A stretch of 64,000 nt of DNA from Pedobacter sp. MC2016-05 (GTDB lineage Bacteria > Bacteroidota > Bacteroidia > Sphingobacteriales > Sphingobacteriaceae): contig NZ_JAPIVT010000018.1 in NCBI RefSeq assembly GCF_026239735.1, forward strand, positions 1-64,000. The letters are read 5' to 3'. Under the pieces are notes generated by a model that saw only the letters and a program-made list of their open reading frames with translations, did no database searches and was not told where the DNA came from. A program made the position numbers and the translations under genes. Positions 7,163 to 16,846 of the stretch are shown here, in pieces. Numbering within the stretch: the first letter of the stretch is position 1; each line of letters begins with the position of its first letter.

Positions 7163-8812
7163 ATGCTACAAAAACTTTCTATTCGTAATTACGCATTAAT
7201 CGATAGTTTGGATATCGAATTTGATAAAGGTTTAAATATTATCACTGGTGAAACAGGTGCTGGTAAATCGATCATTCTAGGTGCGCTGTCATTGATACTG
7301 GGTCAGCGGGCAGAGAGCAAATACTTTTTTAACCAAGATAAAAAATGCGTTATTGAAGGTGTTTTTGCATTGGCTGATGAACATTTAAGAGAAATTTTTG
7401 AAGAAAACGACTTAGACTTTTCAAACGAGAGCATTTTAAGAAGAGAGATTTCGATTGATGGAAAAACAAGATCGTTTATAAACGATACGCCGGTTAACCT
7501 ATCCATTCTGAAGCAAATTGGCGAAAAGTTAATCGATATCCATTCACAACATGCCACGCAAGAGATTAATGATACCGATTTTCAATTGCTTATTGTAGAT
7601 TCTTTGGCTAATCATAAAGCTCTATTATTTGAATACCGAAACGGTTTTAAAAAATTAAAGCAAGACAGCAGCCGTTTAAAAAAATTAATTAGTGATGCTG
7701 ACGAGGCCCGAAGCAAACAAGATTATGAACAGTTTTTGTTTAACGAGTTAGAACAAGCTAACTTAAAAGAAGGCGAGCAAGAAGATTTAGAACTTGAGCT
7801 GGAGAAACTTACTCATGCCGAAACGATAAAAAGGGCTTTACTTAATTCCGGTGCCTTGCTAAATGAAAGTGAACCTTCGGCAATGCAAATATTAAAGGAA
7901 GCTCAGCTGCAATTACAAGGAATAGAGAAGTTCGATCCCGCTATCAATATACTTTTTGAGCGTTTAAAATCATCGATAATCGAAATTAAAGACATTGCAG
8001 ATGAAGTTTCGAGCTTGGAAGAAAATACTGTACACAGCGCTGATCGTTTAGACATAATCAATCACCGACTGGACCTATTTTATTCCTTACAACAAAAACA
8101 TCGCGTAAGTAACAATAATGAGCTATTGGCTATTCAAAGCCAATTGGAAAATAATTTAAATCAGTTGTTAAGTTCTGATGAAAACATTGAAAAACTTCAA
8201 AAGGAAATTGAACAACTTAAAATTGATCTTACGAAGCAGGCAACTCAACTGAGTTTAAACAGAAAAAAAGCCATCAAAACAGTTGAAAATCAAACCAGCG
8301 ATACTTTAAAAAAAGTGGGTATGCCAAGTGCCAAATTGGCTTTAACACAACAACAAGCAGAATTAGGCAAAGATGGGCGCGACGAGATCAACTTACTATT
8401 TTCTGCAAATGCTGGTCAAGCCCCTGCTCCGGTAAATAAGGTAGCCTCTGGAGGAGAATTATCACGGTTGATGTTGGCCATTAAAGCTTTGCTTGCTCAA
8501 CACACTTCCCTACCGACAATAATTTTTGACGAAATTGATACGGGAATTTCCGGGGAAACGGCACTAAAGGTGGGCGAAGTAATATCCGCACTTGGAGGAA
8601 ACATGCAGGTAATTTCCATTACTCACCTACCGCAAATTGCGGCCAAAGGTAAATCTCACTATTTTGTGCATAAAAATGAAGCGGGAGGAAAAACCACCAC
8701 TGGCATTCGTAAACTAAAACAAGAAGAAAGAGTAGCAGTTATAGCAGAAATGTTGAGTGGTAAAAACCCAGGGGCATCGGCAATTGAGAATGCCAAGGAA
8801 CTTTTGGGATAG
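7163..8812 (+). CDS. recN: RecN, DNA repair ATPase
   Basis: This SMC-like ATPase acts early in recombinational repair of double-strand breaks. The 549-residue protein has the Walker A motif GETGAGKS (29-36), a central coiled coil rich in Lys, Glu and Leu (about 155-390), then GELSRLMLAIK and the Walker B region IIFDEIDTGISG near 430-465. It closes the bamD-rpoZ-coaBC-DUF4835-recN order seen widely in the phylum, interrupted here by the blaI-M56 pair. The terminator just upstream means it needs its own promoter; TAATTTCG at 7147-7154 is a one-mismatch -7 candidate. Confidence 0.95.
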   Translation: MLQKLSIRNYALIDSLDIEFDKGLNIITGETGAGKSIILGALSLILGQRAESKYFFNQDKKCVIEGVFALADEHLREIFEENDLDFSNESILRREISIDGKTRSFINDTPVNLSILKQIGEKLIDIHSQHATQEINDTDFQLLIVDSLANHKALLFEYRNGFKKLKQDSSRLKKLISDADEARSKQDYEQFLFNELEQANLKEGEQEDLELELEKLTHAETIKRALLNSGALLNESEPSAMQILKEAQLQLQGIEKFDPAINILFERLKSSIIEIKDIADEVSSLEENTVHSADRLDIINHRLDLFYSLQQKHRVSNNNELLAIQSQLENNLNQLLSSDENIEKLQKEIEQLKIDLTKQATQLSLNRKKAIKTVENQTSDTLKKVGMPSAKLALTQQQAELGKDGRDEINLLFSANAGQAPAPVNKVASGGELSRLMLAIKALLAQHTSLPTIIFDEIDTGISGETALKVGEVISALGGNMQVISITHLPQIAAKGKSHYFVHKNEAGGKTTTGIRKLKQEERVAVIAEMLSGKNPGASAIENAKELLG

Positions 8813-8926
8813 ATTCATCTCTCCTTAAATTGCCATATAAAGATTACTTCCAAAACTAGCAGATAAAATTTTAGTGGTTGCATCGCAAAATTCGCATTAA
8901 TCCAAATTAACTATTAACTTAGTTGA

Positions 8927-8934
8927 TATTTTTG
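8927..8934 (+). promoter_or_regulatory. -7 promoter box TATTTTTG
   Basis: TATTTTTG fits TAnnTTTG and ends five bases before the ATG at 8940, again implying a nearly leaderless transcript. No clear -33 box was found at 19 bp. Confidence 0.45.
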
Positions 8935-8939
8935 GCATA

Positions 8940-10175
8940 ATGAGATCTTTTATATTCCTGTTCATTTTATTTTTTGCATTTCAGTTCTCTTTCGCTCAGC
9001 AAAGCTTTACCCTGTCTGGCTCCATAAAAGATCAGCGTGGAGAAGCTTTACCTGGTACCGGAATTTTTGTGAGCGGCTACAAGATCGCTACGGTTGCTGA
9101 TAATGATGGGGCATATCAGTTACCACTTCAACCGGGAAACTATGATATTTTATTTCAGTTAATTGGTTATAAAGCCGTAAGTAAAAATGTTATCATATCA
9201 GATAAGCCTATTAAGTTGGATGTCCTTCTAGAAGAAAGCATCACCCAATTATCAGAGGTAACGATTAAACCAGATCCAAACCGAACCTACTATATAGGCA
9301 TGTTTCGTGATTTTTTTATCGGCACAACAGAAAACGCGGCTGATTGTAAACTAATGAATCCGAATGTGTTGCTTATTGATTTCGATAAGGAGTTCAATAG
9401 GCTTAGCGTAAAAACAAATGAATTTTTGATTATAGAGAACCAGGCTCTAGGCTATAACATTAAGTATTTAATTAAACAATTTGAATGGGATAGTAATACA
9501 AGGGTGATCTACTACGAAGGCTTTCCATATTACGAAGATTTGAAAGGTTCAGAAAGAAAACAAAAAATTTGGGCAAAGAAACGTTTGGCTGCTTATTTGG
9601 GTTCACCGCAGCATTTCTTCAGATCTCTTTACCAAAATAAAGCAACGGAGGAAGGATTCATTATCAACAAAATAATTACTAAAACGAATGCAGACCGACC
9701 TTCGGATAGTTTAATCAACGCCAATTTGAAACGTTTAACCAAAATGCAAATGAGCCTTACAGGCAAAATTGTTATTGGTGTTGTTAAAGATGATTCCTTG
9801 AGCTATTGGATAAAGAAAAAAAACTTGAATAAAGGAATTTCAATTTTAAATCGGATCCCGATTTTACAAGACACACTTGTTAAAACCTTTAATGCGAATA
9901 TCAAGTCCATCAATTTCACCGATAAGCTTTATGTCATTTATACAAAAGATACCGAGAGCCCGCTTTTTACAAATCGCCTTGGGCAATCTATTTCCAGGCC
10001 CTTAGATATGCCAAACTATCAGATTTCGACCATTGATTTACAGGTTGCGCCTGTTTATTTTTATGAGAATGGAGGAGTTTACAACCCTCGATCGATGTTG
10101 TACTCTGGTTATTGGGCCTGGGAAAAAATTGCTGATAGTGTTCCGATGGATTATATCCCAACGAATAAGCGATAA
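8940..10175 (+). CDS. Secreted carboxypeptidase-regulatory-domain protein, copy 1
   Basis: The 411-residue protein has a Sec signal peptide (about 1-19, ending SFAQ) and a CarboxypepD_reg-like beta-sandwich (about 20-105; FTLSGSIKDQRGEALPGTGI and the GNYDILFQLIGYK edge). A roughly 300-residue domain of unknown function follows, ending in ENGGVYNPRSMLYSGYWAWE and VPMDYIP. It lacks the TonB plug and barrel that usually follow this domain, so it is not a receptor. The protein at 10246 is a full-length paralogue with the same architecture. The cellular role is unknown; an envelope location is inferred. Confidence 0.78.
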   Translation: MRSFIFLFILFFAFQFSFAQQSFTLSGSIKDQRGEALPGTGIFVSGYKIATVADNDGAYQLPLQPGNYDILFQLIGYKAVSKNVIISDKPIKLDVLLEESITQLSEVTIKPDPNRTYYIGMFRDFFIGTTENAADCKLMNPNVLLIDFDKEFNRLSVKTNEFLIIENQALGYNIKYLIKQFEWDSNTRVIYYEGFPYYEDLKGSERKQKIWAKKRLAAYLGSPQHFFRSLYQNKATEEGFIINKIITKTNADRPSDSLINANLKRLTKMQMSLTGKIVIGVVKDDSLSYWIKKKNLNKGISILNRIPILQDTLVKTFNANIKSINFTDKLYVIYTKDTESPLFTNRLGQSISRPLDMPNYQISTIDLQVAPVYFYENGGVYNPRSMLYSGYWAWEKIADSVPMDYIPTNKR

Positions 10176-10232
10176 ACTAATGTTAAAATTGTTAAAATAA
10201 TTTTCTGAATTCGTAATATTACGGCTTTTGGT

Positions 10233-10240
10233 TACATTCG
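10233..10240 (+). promoter_or_regulatory. Possible -7 box TACATTCG
   Basis: TACATTCG differs from TAnnTTTG at one base and ends five bases before the ATG at 10246, the same distance as in copy 1. The position supports the downstream start over the longer frame from 10228. Confidence 0.35.
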
Positions 10241-10245
10241 CTCTC

Positions 10246-11496
10246 ATGATTAAAAGCCTGTTGGCATCGTTATTTTTCATTTTTATTGGTACATGTGCCA
10301 TTGCTCAAAATACATTTACCATTAGCGGAATTGTTAGAGATAATAAAGATGGATTGCCTGGCGCAAGTATTTATTTAAGTGGTTATAGAATTGCAACTGT
10401 AGCCGATAATGACGGGAAATTTAAACTCCCAAGCTTGAAGCCCGGCAGTTATGATCTGCTTGTTCAGATTGTGGGTTATCTCCCCTACTCCAAAAGCGTC
10501 ATTATTTCTGATAAATCAGTGGTTGTTGATCTGGTTTTAAAAGAGAATGTAGCACAGTTAGACGAAGTGGTTGTTCGGGCAGATCCAAATCGTCAAAAAT
10601 ATATCAATCAGTTTAAAGAGTTTTTTATTGGCAAATCGCCAAATGCGCTTCAGTGCAAAATACTAAACCCCCAGGTACTTAATGTGGATTTTGACATTAC
10701 TAAAAGTACTTTAACAGTAACGACAACTGAGTTTCTTATAGTTGAAAACAAGGCGCTCGGCTATCGACTGAAGTATATGCTTGATCATTTTGAGTATAAC
10801 TCCAGAACGCACATTATTTATTATTCTGGCCATCCATTTTTCGAAGAACTAAAAGCTTCGGCAGCAAAAAAGAACAAATACATCGCAGCTCGTGAAACTG
10901 CATATTATGGCTCCTCTCAACATTTTTTCAGATCGCTGTATACAGGAAAAAGTAAGGAAGAAGGTTTCATTATTAACAAAATGGTAAAAATCCCCAACCC
11001 AAATCGGTATCCAGACTACGTCATTAATAGTACACTTGAGAAGATAAAAACCCTTCCCGAGAAAACAGGCATAAGAAAAACTGCTGGCAAAATTGATACT
11101 GCCTTGCTTAACTTCTGGACAAAGCAACAGGCAACGCCCCGAACCATTGATAAGTTTTCGAGAGGCGATGTTTTGCCCGATACTTTGGTGCATGATTTTA
11201 ATGAAAACATGAAATACCTTAGTTATACCGATGCACTAATCATTCAGTATACGAAAGAAAAAGAATCGCTGGCTTATTCCAATACCGGTTTTTGGATTTT
11301 CAGACCATTAGATGTTCCAGAAAATGAAATATCGGTTGCCAATTTAACAGGCCCCGGTGTACGATTTTATGAGAATGGTGGTATTCATGATTCCAGAGCA
11401 CTTTTATATGAGGGATTTTGGGCTTACGAAAAGGTCGCAGATATGGTTCCGATGGACTATATACCACTTCAAAAGAAAGAAGCTACTTCAAAATAA
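10246..11496 (+). CDS. Secreted carboxypeptidase-regulatory-domain protein, copy 2
   Basis: The 416-residue product has a signal peptide (MIKSLLASLFFIFIGTCAIA), a CarboxypepD_reg-like domain (FTISGIVRDNKDGLPGASIY) and the same uncharacterised C-terminal region as copy 1. Shared blocks include SGYRIATVADNDG, QHFFRSLY, EEGFIINK and ENGG...LLYEGFWAYEK...VPMDYIP. The start at 10246 was preferred because it gives a clean signal peptide. Moderate divergence along the whole length indicates an old tandem duplication rather than a recent one. Function is unknown. Confidence 0.78.
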   Translation: MIKSLLASLFFIFIGTCAIAQNTFTISGIVRDNKDGLPGASIYLSGYRIATVADNDGKFKLPSLKPGSYDLLVQIVGYLPYSKSVIISDKSVVVDLVLKENVAQLDEVVVRADPNRQKYINQFKEFFIGKSPNALQCKILNPQVLNVDFDITKSTLTVTTTEFLIVENKALGYRLKYMLDHFEYNSRTHIIYYSGHPFFEELKASAAKKNKYIAARETAYYGSSQHFFRSLYTGKSKEEGFIINKMVKIPNPNRYPDYVINSTLEKIKTLPEKTGIRKTAGKIDTALLNFWTKQQATPRTIDKFSRGDVLPDTLVHDFNENMKYLSYTDALIIQYTKEKESLAYSNTGFWIFRPLDVPENEISVANLTGPGVRFYENGGIHDSRALLYEGFWAYEKVADMVPMDYIPLQKKEATSK

Positions 11497-11548
11497 TTTT
11501 AATCAATACTACTATTACTAATTTTTTTAGTAATTTCATCTTCAGATT

Positions 11549-12610
11549 ATGAAGGATGAAAATAAATATTTTAAAGGACGAGGTGCACAGGTCAATCCTC
11601 ATAATAAATTTTTAAAAGATGTTTATGTTAAGGAACACGATGAAGGCATTGATGATTGGGAAGAATCCGATCGAAAAACATCCTTTATTTTTGAAAATTC
11701 AAAGTCTATTGTCAACAAAGTAGATAGTCCGGATGTTGGAATGGCTTATTCCTTAAATCCATATCAGGGATGTGAACATGGTTGCACCTATTGTTATGCC
11801 CGCAATTCACATCAATATTGGGGCTACAGCGCTGGGCTGGAGTTCGAACGGAAGATTATTGTAAAAAAGGATGCTCCCTTACTTTTCAAAAAGTTTCTGG
11901 AGAAAAAAGGATGGGATGCTGCTACCATTTCCTTATCAGGAAATACCGATTGCTATCAGCCCGCAGAAAGGAAGTTTAAACTAACCAGGCAATTGCTAGA
12001 AATTGCTTTAGAATATAAACAACCTATCGGGATGATTACCAAAAATTCGCTAATTCTTCGTGATCGTGACATTTTGCAAGAAATGGCAAAACTTAATTTA
12101 TGCATGGTCTATGTATCCATCAACAGCCTGAACGAAGATTTGCGCCAAGTGATGGAGCCTAGAACAACCACTGCAAAACAACGACTAAAAATTGTAGAAG
12201 ACTTGAGCAAAGCTGGAATACCAATGGGCGTAATGGTGGCTCCGCTTGTGCCGGGTTTGAGCGACCACGAAATCCCTACAATATTAAAAGCAGTTGCAAA
12301 TGCTGGGGCCATAAAATCAGGATATACCATAGTACGGCTAAATGGGGCTATTGGCCAAATTTTTGAAGATTGGTTAAGGAAAAATTTCCCAGACCGGTTT
12401 GACAAAGTTTGGCACATGATTCAAAGTTGCCATGGCGGAGCGGTAAACGATAGTCGTTTTGAGGATAGAATGCGTGGAGAGGGAAATATAGCAAAGATGA
12501 TCAGCGATAACTTTAAATTGCATGCCAGACTGAACGGCTTGAATAAAAAGGAAATCATCGTAAACCATTCACTTTTTAAAGTGCCTAACAATCAAACTTC
12601 ACTCTTTTAA
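11549..12610 (+). CDS. PA0069-family radical SAM protein
   Basis: This 353-residue protein carries the iron-sulfur cluster motif CEHGCTYC (Cx3CxxC) within NPYQGCEHGCTYCYARNSHQ. That signature and the following YWGYSAGLEFE are typical of the PA0069/SplB-like group. Members resemble spore photoproduct lyase but their substrate is not established, and this is not a spore former. The downstream ATP-grasp gene starts 36 bases after its stop on the same strand, so the two may be co-expressed. Confidence 0.85.
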   Translation: MKDENKYFKGRGAQVNPHNKFLKDVYVKEHDEGIDDWEESDRKTSFIFENSKSIVNKVDSPDVGMAYSLNPYQGCEHGCTYCYARNSHQYWGYSAGLEFERKIIVKKDAPLLFKKFLEKKGWDAATISLSGNTDCYQPAERKFKLTRQLLEIALEYKQPIGMITKNSLILRDRDILQEMAKLNLCMVYVSINSLNEDLRQVMEPRTTTAKQRLKIVEDLSKAGIPMGVMVAPLVPGLSDHEIPTILKAVANAGAIKSGYTIVRLNGAIGQIFEDWLRKNFPDRFDKVWHMIQSCHGGAVNDSRFEDRMRGEGNIAKMISDNFKLHARLNGLNKKEIIVNHSLFKVPNNQTSLF

Positions 12611-12646
12611 TTTGTCTGTTTAAATGACAAAACATACTTTTAAACC

Positions 12647-13528
12647 ATGAATATTGCATTAGTGACTTATTTAGATCAAGGGAAATATGATTCAGATACC
12701 GTTGAAAGCGAAGATGATAGACTCTTAGACTTTCTGCAGGCAAAAGGATTAAACATTCAAAAAGTAATATGGAATGATCCAAATACCAACTGGGAAAATT
12801 ATCAGCTTGCCATTTTAAAATCGCCGTGGGATTATTTTGATTTAATCGAGCAGTTTCATCAGTGGCTCAGCTTGCTCGAAGATAAAAAGGTAAAACTGCT
12901 CAATCCAATTGATGTGGTAAGATGGAATACCCATAAACACTACCTAAAGGAAATTCAGCAAGCTGGCTTAAAGATTACACCAAGCATTTTTCTTGAAAAA
13001 GATGAAAATGTTGACTTCAATGTGTTTTTCGAAAATTTCGAAACAAAAAAGCTAATTGTAAAACCCTGTGTAAGCGGCGGCGCCAAAAATACCTTTAAAG
13101 TTACTCCAACAAATGCAAAAGAAATCAAGGAGAAGTTAGCAGAATTGATCAAAATGGAAGACTTTATTATTCAGCCATTTCTGCCAGAAATTTTAGAAAG
13201 CGGAGAATGGTCTTTCGTTTTTTTTAACGGCTTCTACAGTCACGCTCTAATTAAACAAGCCAAAACTGGAGATTTTAGGGTTCAGCCTGCACATGGCGGT
13301 TCAGTCCATCCGCAAAAGCCCGATCAAAAATTGATTGAAACTGCAGCCAGATATGTTCGCCAATTTGCAAAGAATTGTCTTTACGCAAGAGTGGATGGTG
13401 TTTTCGTAAATGGTGATTTTTTACTTATGGAACTGGAACTAATTGAGCCGTTTCTTTTTTTAAATACCGATCAACAAAATTATGAGCGTTATTATAAAGC
13501 GTTAACTGAACTAATAGAAGATTTATAA
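12647..13528 (+). CDS. ATP-grasp enzyme, glutathione synthetase/RimK-like
   Basis: The 293-residue protein resembles the ATP-grasp ligases that include glutathione synthetase, RimK and the cycloserine enzyme DcsG. Visible elements are an N-terminal pre-grasp region (MNIALVTYLDQGKYDSD, ILKSPWDYF), the nucleotide-binding KKLIVKPCVSGGAKNTFKV, FIIQPFLPEI, and the metal-binding end YARVDGVFVNGDFLLMELEL with IEPFLFL. ATP-dependent ligation of a carboxylate to an amine is expected from the family; the substrates cannot be told from sequence. Confidence 0.8.
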   Translation: MNIALVTYLDQGKYDSDTVESEDDRLLDFLQAKGLNIQKVIWNDPNTNWENYQLAILKSPWDYFDLIEQFHQWLSLLEDKKVKLLNPIDVVRWNTHKHYLKEIQQAGLKITPSIFLEKDENVDFNVFFENFETKKLIVKPCVSGGAKNTFKVTPTNAKEIKEKLAELIKMEDFIIQPFLPEILESGEWSFVFFNGFYSHALIKQAKTGDFRVQPAHGGSVHPQKPDQKLIETAARYVRQFAKNCLYARVDGVFVNGDFLLMELELIEPFLFLNTDQQNYERYYKALTELIEDL

Positions 13529-13573
13529 TGGAATAAATATCTTCGAATCAATATTCAAGAAATAGATACGTTT

Positions 13574-14109
13574 TTAGCTAGTTACATTTTTGCCCCTAAA
13601 AACCTGCGTCCAGAAAGTTCCCGACTTGGCCGCTCCCATCTATTTGAAATTTGCATTCATCATGTTCTTGCAATGCCCCTCACTTTTGAGCCAGTCGTTA
13701 AACCCTGTAGCTCGGTAGTTTGTCCTGAGGCGATATTTTCTCCAACGGCTTTCCAGTATAACCTGTGGCCGTTATCCGATTGCCAGCGCTAGTTCCATCT
13801 TCAGATTCATGCCGCATTTATTGATAGACAGCATGTATTTGCTTTGCGCAATCGCAGTCAGCGTCAAATTAGCATTCCGGCCCACAGGCGCTACAGGAGG
13901 CATAACAGTATTTCCACAGTTACATCCTGTTAATCGCGTATCATTTACTAATTTTAACATTAAATCGTTGTTTAAGTTAGTCTGGGCAGTACTCTCCGTT
14001 TTCGCTTGAGGCGGCAGACTTTCATCATTAGCAGTATTGATGTTTTCTTACAGGATGTGGCCAGGCAGATCATTGCTAAACACATCATCGGGACAAATGA
14101 TTTCGTTAG
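13574..14109 (-). pseudogene. Decayed CAP (SCP-like) domain lipoprotein gene
   Basis: Three reading frames together spell a CAP-domain lipoprotein on the minus strand. A lipoprotein signal (MMCLAMICLATSC, lipobox ATSC) is readable near 14060-14109. A frameshift near 14048 leads to NLNNDLMLKLVNDTRLTGC and CGNTVMPPV. That frame stops at 13772. YWKAVGENIASGQTTE continues in another frame (about 13705-13770). The first frame then resumes with FNDWLKSEGHCKNMMNANFK, a TAG at 13640-13642 where family members have Glu, and MGAAKSGTFWTQVF. The CAP hallmarks GENIA, GHC.N.MN and WTQVF are clear. No start codon remains at the expected place, and part of the early domain seems deleted. Secreted CAP proteins have varied roles; here it is a relic. 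Confidence 0.85.
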
Positions 14110-14260
14110 ATAGGATTGATTTCTGAGGGAAAAATACAGCGAAATCAAACAACAAAAAATTTAAATTTTCAATGTTTTATTGCCATTCAACCTATTTAAA
14201 GCATTATTTATGCAATTTGTAATCCTACAGATACAGTACGGAAAAAACTTTGTAAAACAA

Positions 14261-14288
14261 AAAACTCCCAATGAAAATTGGGAGTTTT
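14261..14288 (-). terminator. clpC terminator, possibly bidirectional
   Basis: The stem AAAACTCCCAAT/ATTGGGAGTTTT (14261-14272 with 14277-14288) closes a four-base loop. On the minus strand it precedes a T-rich tract just after the clpC stop at 14294. T runs on both sides would allow function in either direction. Confidence 0.85.
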
Positions 14289-14293
14289 TTGTT

Positions 14294-16846
14294 TTATTTA
14301 CTTGAAGAATCTTCTTCTTTTTTAGGCTCTTCTTTTTTCGCTTCACCTTTTCTGTGATTGACTGAAATCAATTCTGTTTCCTTATCGTAATCGATTTCTA
14401 AAACATCGCCTTCAGTTAATTCACCTTTAAGAATCTCTTCTGCAATTGGATCTTCCAAATACTTCTGAATGGCACGTTTTAACGGACGGGCACCAAAGTT
14501 ACTGTCGAAACCTTTATCTGCAATATAATCCTTCGCGTTTTCAGTTAGCGCAATTTCGTAACCTAAAGTATGTACACGACCGAACAAAGCTTTTAATTCA
14601 ATATCGATAATTCTGAAAATTTCGTCTTTACCTAGGCTATTGAATACCACTACATCATCAACACGATTTAAAAACTCAGGAGCGAAAGCACGTTTCAATG
14701 CACTTTCAATTACACCGCGGCTGTGAGAATCGGCCTGATTGGTTTTTGCAGAGGTAGAAAAACCAACACCCTGACCAAAATCTTTTAACTGACGGGCACC
14801 AATGTTTGAGGTCATAATGATGATTGTATTTCTAAAATCAACTTTTCTACCTAAACTATCTGTTAATTGTCCTTCATCTAAAACTTGTAATAAGATATTG
14901 AATACATCTGGATGCGCTTTTTCAATCTCATCCAATAAAATTACAGCATAAGGTTTTCTTCTAACTTTTTCAGTTAACTGGCCACCTTCTTCGTAACCTA
15001 CGTATCCTGGAGGCGCTCCCACTAAACGTGATACGGCAAATTTCTCCATGTATTCACTCATATCAATTTGAATTAGTGAATCATCACTATCAAACATGAA
15101 ACGAGCTAACTCTTTTGCTAATTCTGTTTTACCAACGCCTGTAGGGCCTAAAAAAATAAATGAACCGATTGGCTTTTTAGGATCTTTCAATCCAGCTCTT
15201 GTACGTTGGATGGCTTTTGTTAATTTCTTAATCGCATCATCCTGACCAATAATTTTTTCGGCCACTTTATCGTACATGTTCAATAGCTTCTGGCTATCAG
15301 TTTGCCCTACACGTTGTACCGGAATACCAGTCATCATTGCAACCACTTCCGCTACGTTATCTTCCGATACTTCGTAACGTTTAGTTTTGGTCTCAGCTTC
15401 CCACTCCGCTTTGGCTTTATCTAATTCTTCAATTAAATTTTTCTCTGTATCGCGAAGTTTAGCAGCTTCTTCATATTTCTGACTGCGAACAACTTTGTTT
15501 TTCTCTAACTTGATATCTTCGATTTTAGCCTCGATATCAATAATGTTTTGAGGAACATGAATGTTAGTTAAGTGAACTCTCGAACCTGCTTCATCTAAAG
15601 CATCAATCGCCTTATCTGGCAAGAAACGATCAGAAATATAACGAGAAGTTAAAGTTACACAAGCCTGAATCGCTTCATCAGTGTAAGTTACACCATGGTG
15701 CTCTTCGTACTTATCTTTAATTCGGGTTAAAATTTCAACAGTTTCATCTGGCGTAGCAGGCTCAACCATCACTTTTTGGAAACGACGATCCAAAGCACCG
15801 TCTTTTTCAATGTACTGACGGTATTCGTCTAAAGTGGTTGCACCAATACATTGAATTTCTCCCCTTGCTAAAGCTGGTTTAAACATGTTCGAAGCATCAA
15901 GAGAACCCGATGCGCCACCTGCCCCAACAATGGTGTGAATTTCATCAATAAATAAAATTACATCAGTAGATTTTTCAAGCTCGTTCATTACGGCTTTCAT
16001 ACGCTCCTCAAACTGACCGCGGTATTTTGTACCGGCCACCAATGATGCTAAATCCAATGTAACTACACGCTTGCCAAACAGGACACGCGAAACTTTGCGT
16101 TGAACAATGCGTAAGGCTAAACCTTCTGCAATTGCCGATTTACCTACTCCAGGCTCTCCAATCAAAATTGGATTGTTCTTTTTTCTACGAGATAAAATCT
16201 GCGACACACGCTCGATTTCTTTCTCACGGCCAACAATCGGATCTAAACGACCTTCTTCCGCAGCCTTTGTTAAATCACGACCGAAGTTATCTAAAACCGG
16301 AGTTTTTGATTTAATATCCGAAACCTTTTTAGGTGTACTAAAGCTCTCTTCTTCCCGATAATCATCATCGCCACCTGTTGATGCGCTATTTGAAATATCG
16401 TCTCTAAAACCATTTTTATTCACTTCAACCTCCTGTTTAAAAACATCATAAGTTACACCATATTGTAGTAGAATTTGCGAGGCGATGTTATCATCATCCC
16501 TTAAAACCGACAACAATAAATGTTCAGTGCCAATTAAATCGCTTTTAAATATTTTAGCTTCTAAGTAAGTAATTTTTAAAACTTTTTCTGCCTGTTTAGT
16601 TAACGGAATGTTACCCAAGTTAACTGTAACACTCGAAGTACCGCGAACAGCATCTTCAATTGAGCGGCGCAATTTACCGGTATCAACTCCTAACGATCGT
16701 AAAATTTTTATGGCCATGCCATCGCCTTCGCGAATCAGGCCTAATAATAAATGCTCGGTTCCAATGTAATCATGCCCTAAACGGAGCGCTTCCTCCCTAC
16801 TAAAAGAGATTACATCTTTAACCTGTGGTGAAAATTTTGCTTCCAT
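14294..16846 (-). CDS. clpC: ClpC, AAA+ protein-unfolding ATPase
   Basis: This 850-residue Hsp100 unfoldase works with ClpP to degrade misfolded or tagged proteins in the cytoplasm. The N-terminal region carries two Clp repeats (about 1-145). The first AAA+ module has Walker A GEPGVGKS (230-237) and VILFIDEIHT. A UVR-like linker helix (EEAAKLRDTEKNL) marks it as ClpC rather than ClpB. The second module has GPTGVGKT and ends in an acidic/lysine tail rich in EEPKKEE. Length and layout are normal. No ctsR or mcsAB genes are next to it, so regulation differs from that of Firmicutes. Confidence 0.95.
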   Translation of the reverse strand: MEAKFSPQVKDVISFSREEALRLGHDYIGTEHLLLGLIREGDGMAIKILRSLGVDTGKLRRSIEDAVRGTSSVTVNLGNIPLTKQAEKVLKITYLEAKIFKSDLIGTEHLLLSVLRDDDNIASQILLQYGVTYDVFKQEVEVNKNGFRDDISNSASTGGDDDYREEESFSTPKKVSDIKSKTPVLDNFGRDLTKAAEEGRLDPIVGREKEIERVSQILSRRKKNNPILIGEPGVGKSAIAEGLALRIVQRKVSRVLFGKRVVTLDLASLVAGTKYRGQFEERMKAVMNELEKSTDVILFIDEIHTIVGAGGASGSLDASNMFKPALARGEIQCIGATTLDEYRQYIEKDGALDRRFQKVMVEPATPDETVEILTRIKDKYEEHHGVTYTDEAIQACVTLTSRYISDRFLPDKAIDALDEAGSRVHLTNIHVPQNIIDIEAKIEDIKLEKNKVVRSQKYEEAAKLRDTEKNLIEELDKAKAEWEAETKTKRYEVSEDNVAEVVAMMTGIPVQRVGQTDSQKLLNMYDKVAEKIIGQDDAIKKLTKAIQRTRAGLKDPKKPIGSFIFLGPTGVGKTELAKELARFMFDSDDSLIQIDMSEYMEKFAVSRLVGAPPGYVGYEEGGQLTEKVRRKPYAVILLDEIEKAHPDVFNILLQVLDEGQLTDSLGRKVDFRNTIIIMTSNIGARQLKDFGQGVGFSTSAKTNQADSHSRGVIESALKRAFAPEFLNRVDDVVVFNSLGKDEIFRIIDIELKALFGRVHTLGYEIALTENAKDYIADKGFDSNFGARPLKRAIQKYLEDPIAEEILKGELTEGDVLEIDYDKETELISVNHRKGEAKKEEPKKEEDSSSK

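Noticed and set aside
13772..14009. Frames on both strands (62 residues on minus, 66 on plus) as independent small genes
   Set aside because: The minus frame is a piece of the decayed CAP gene and the plus frame is its antisense shadow.
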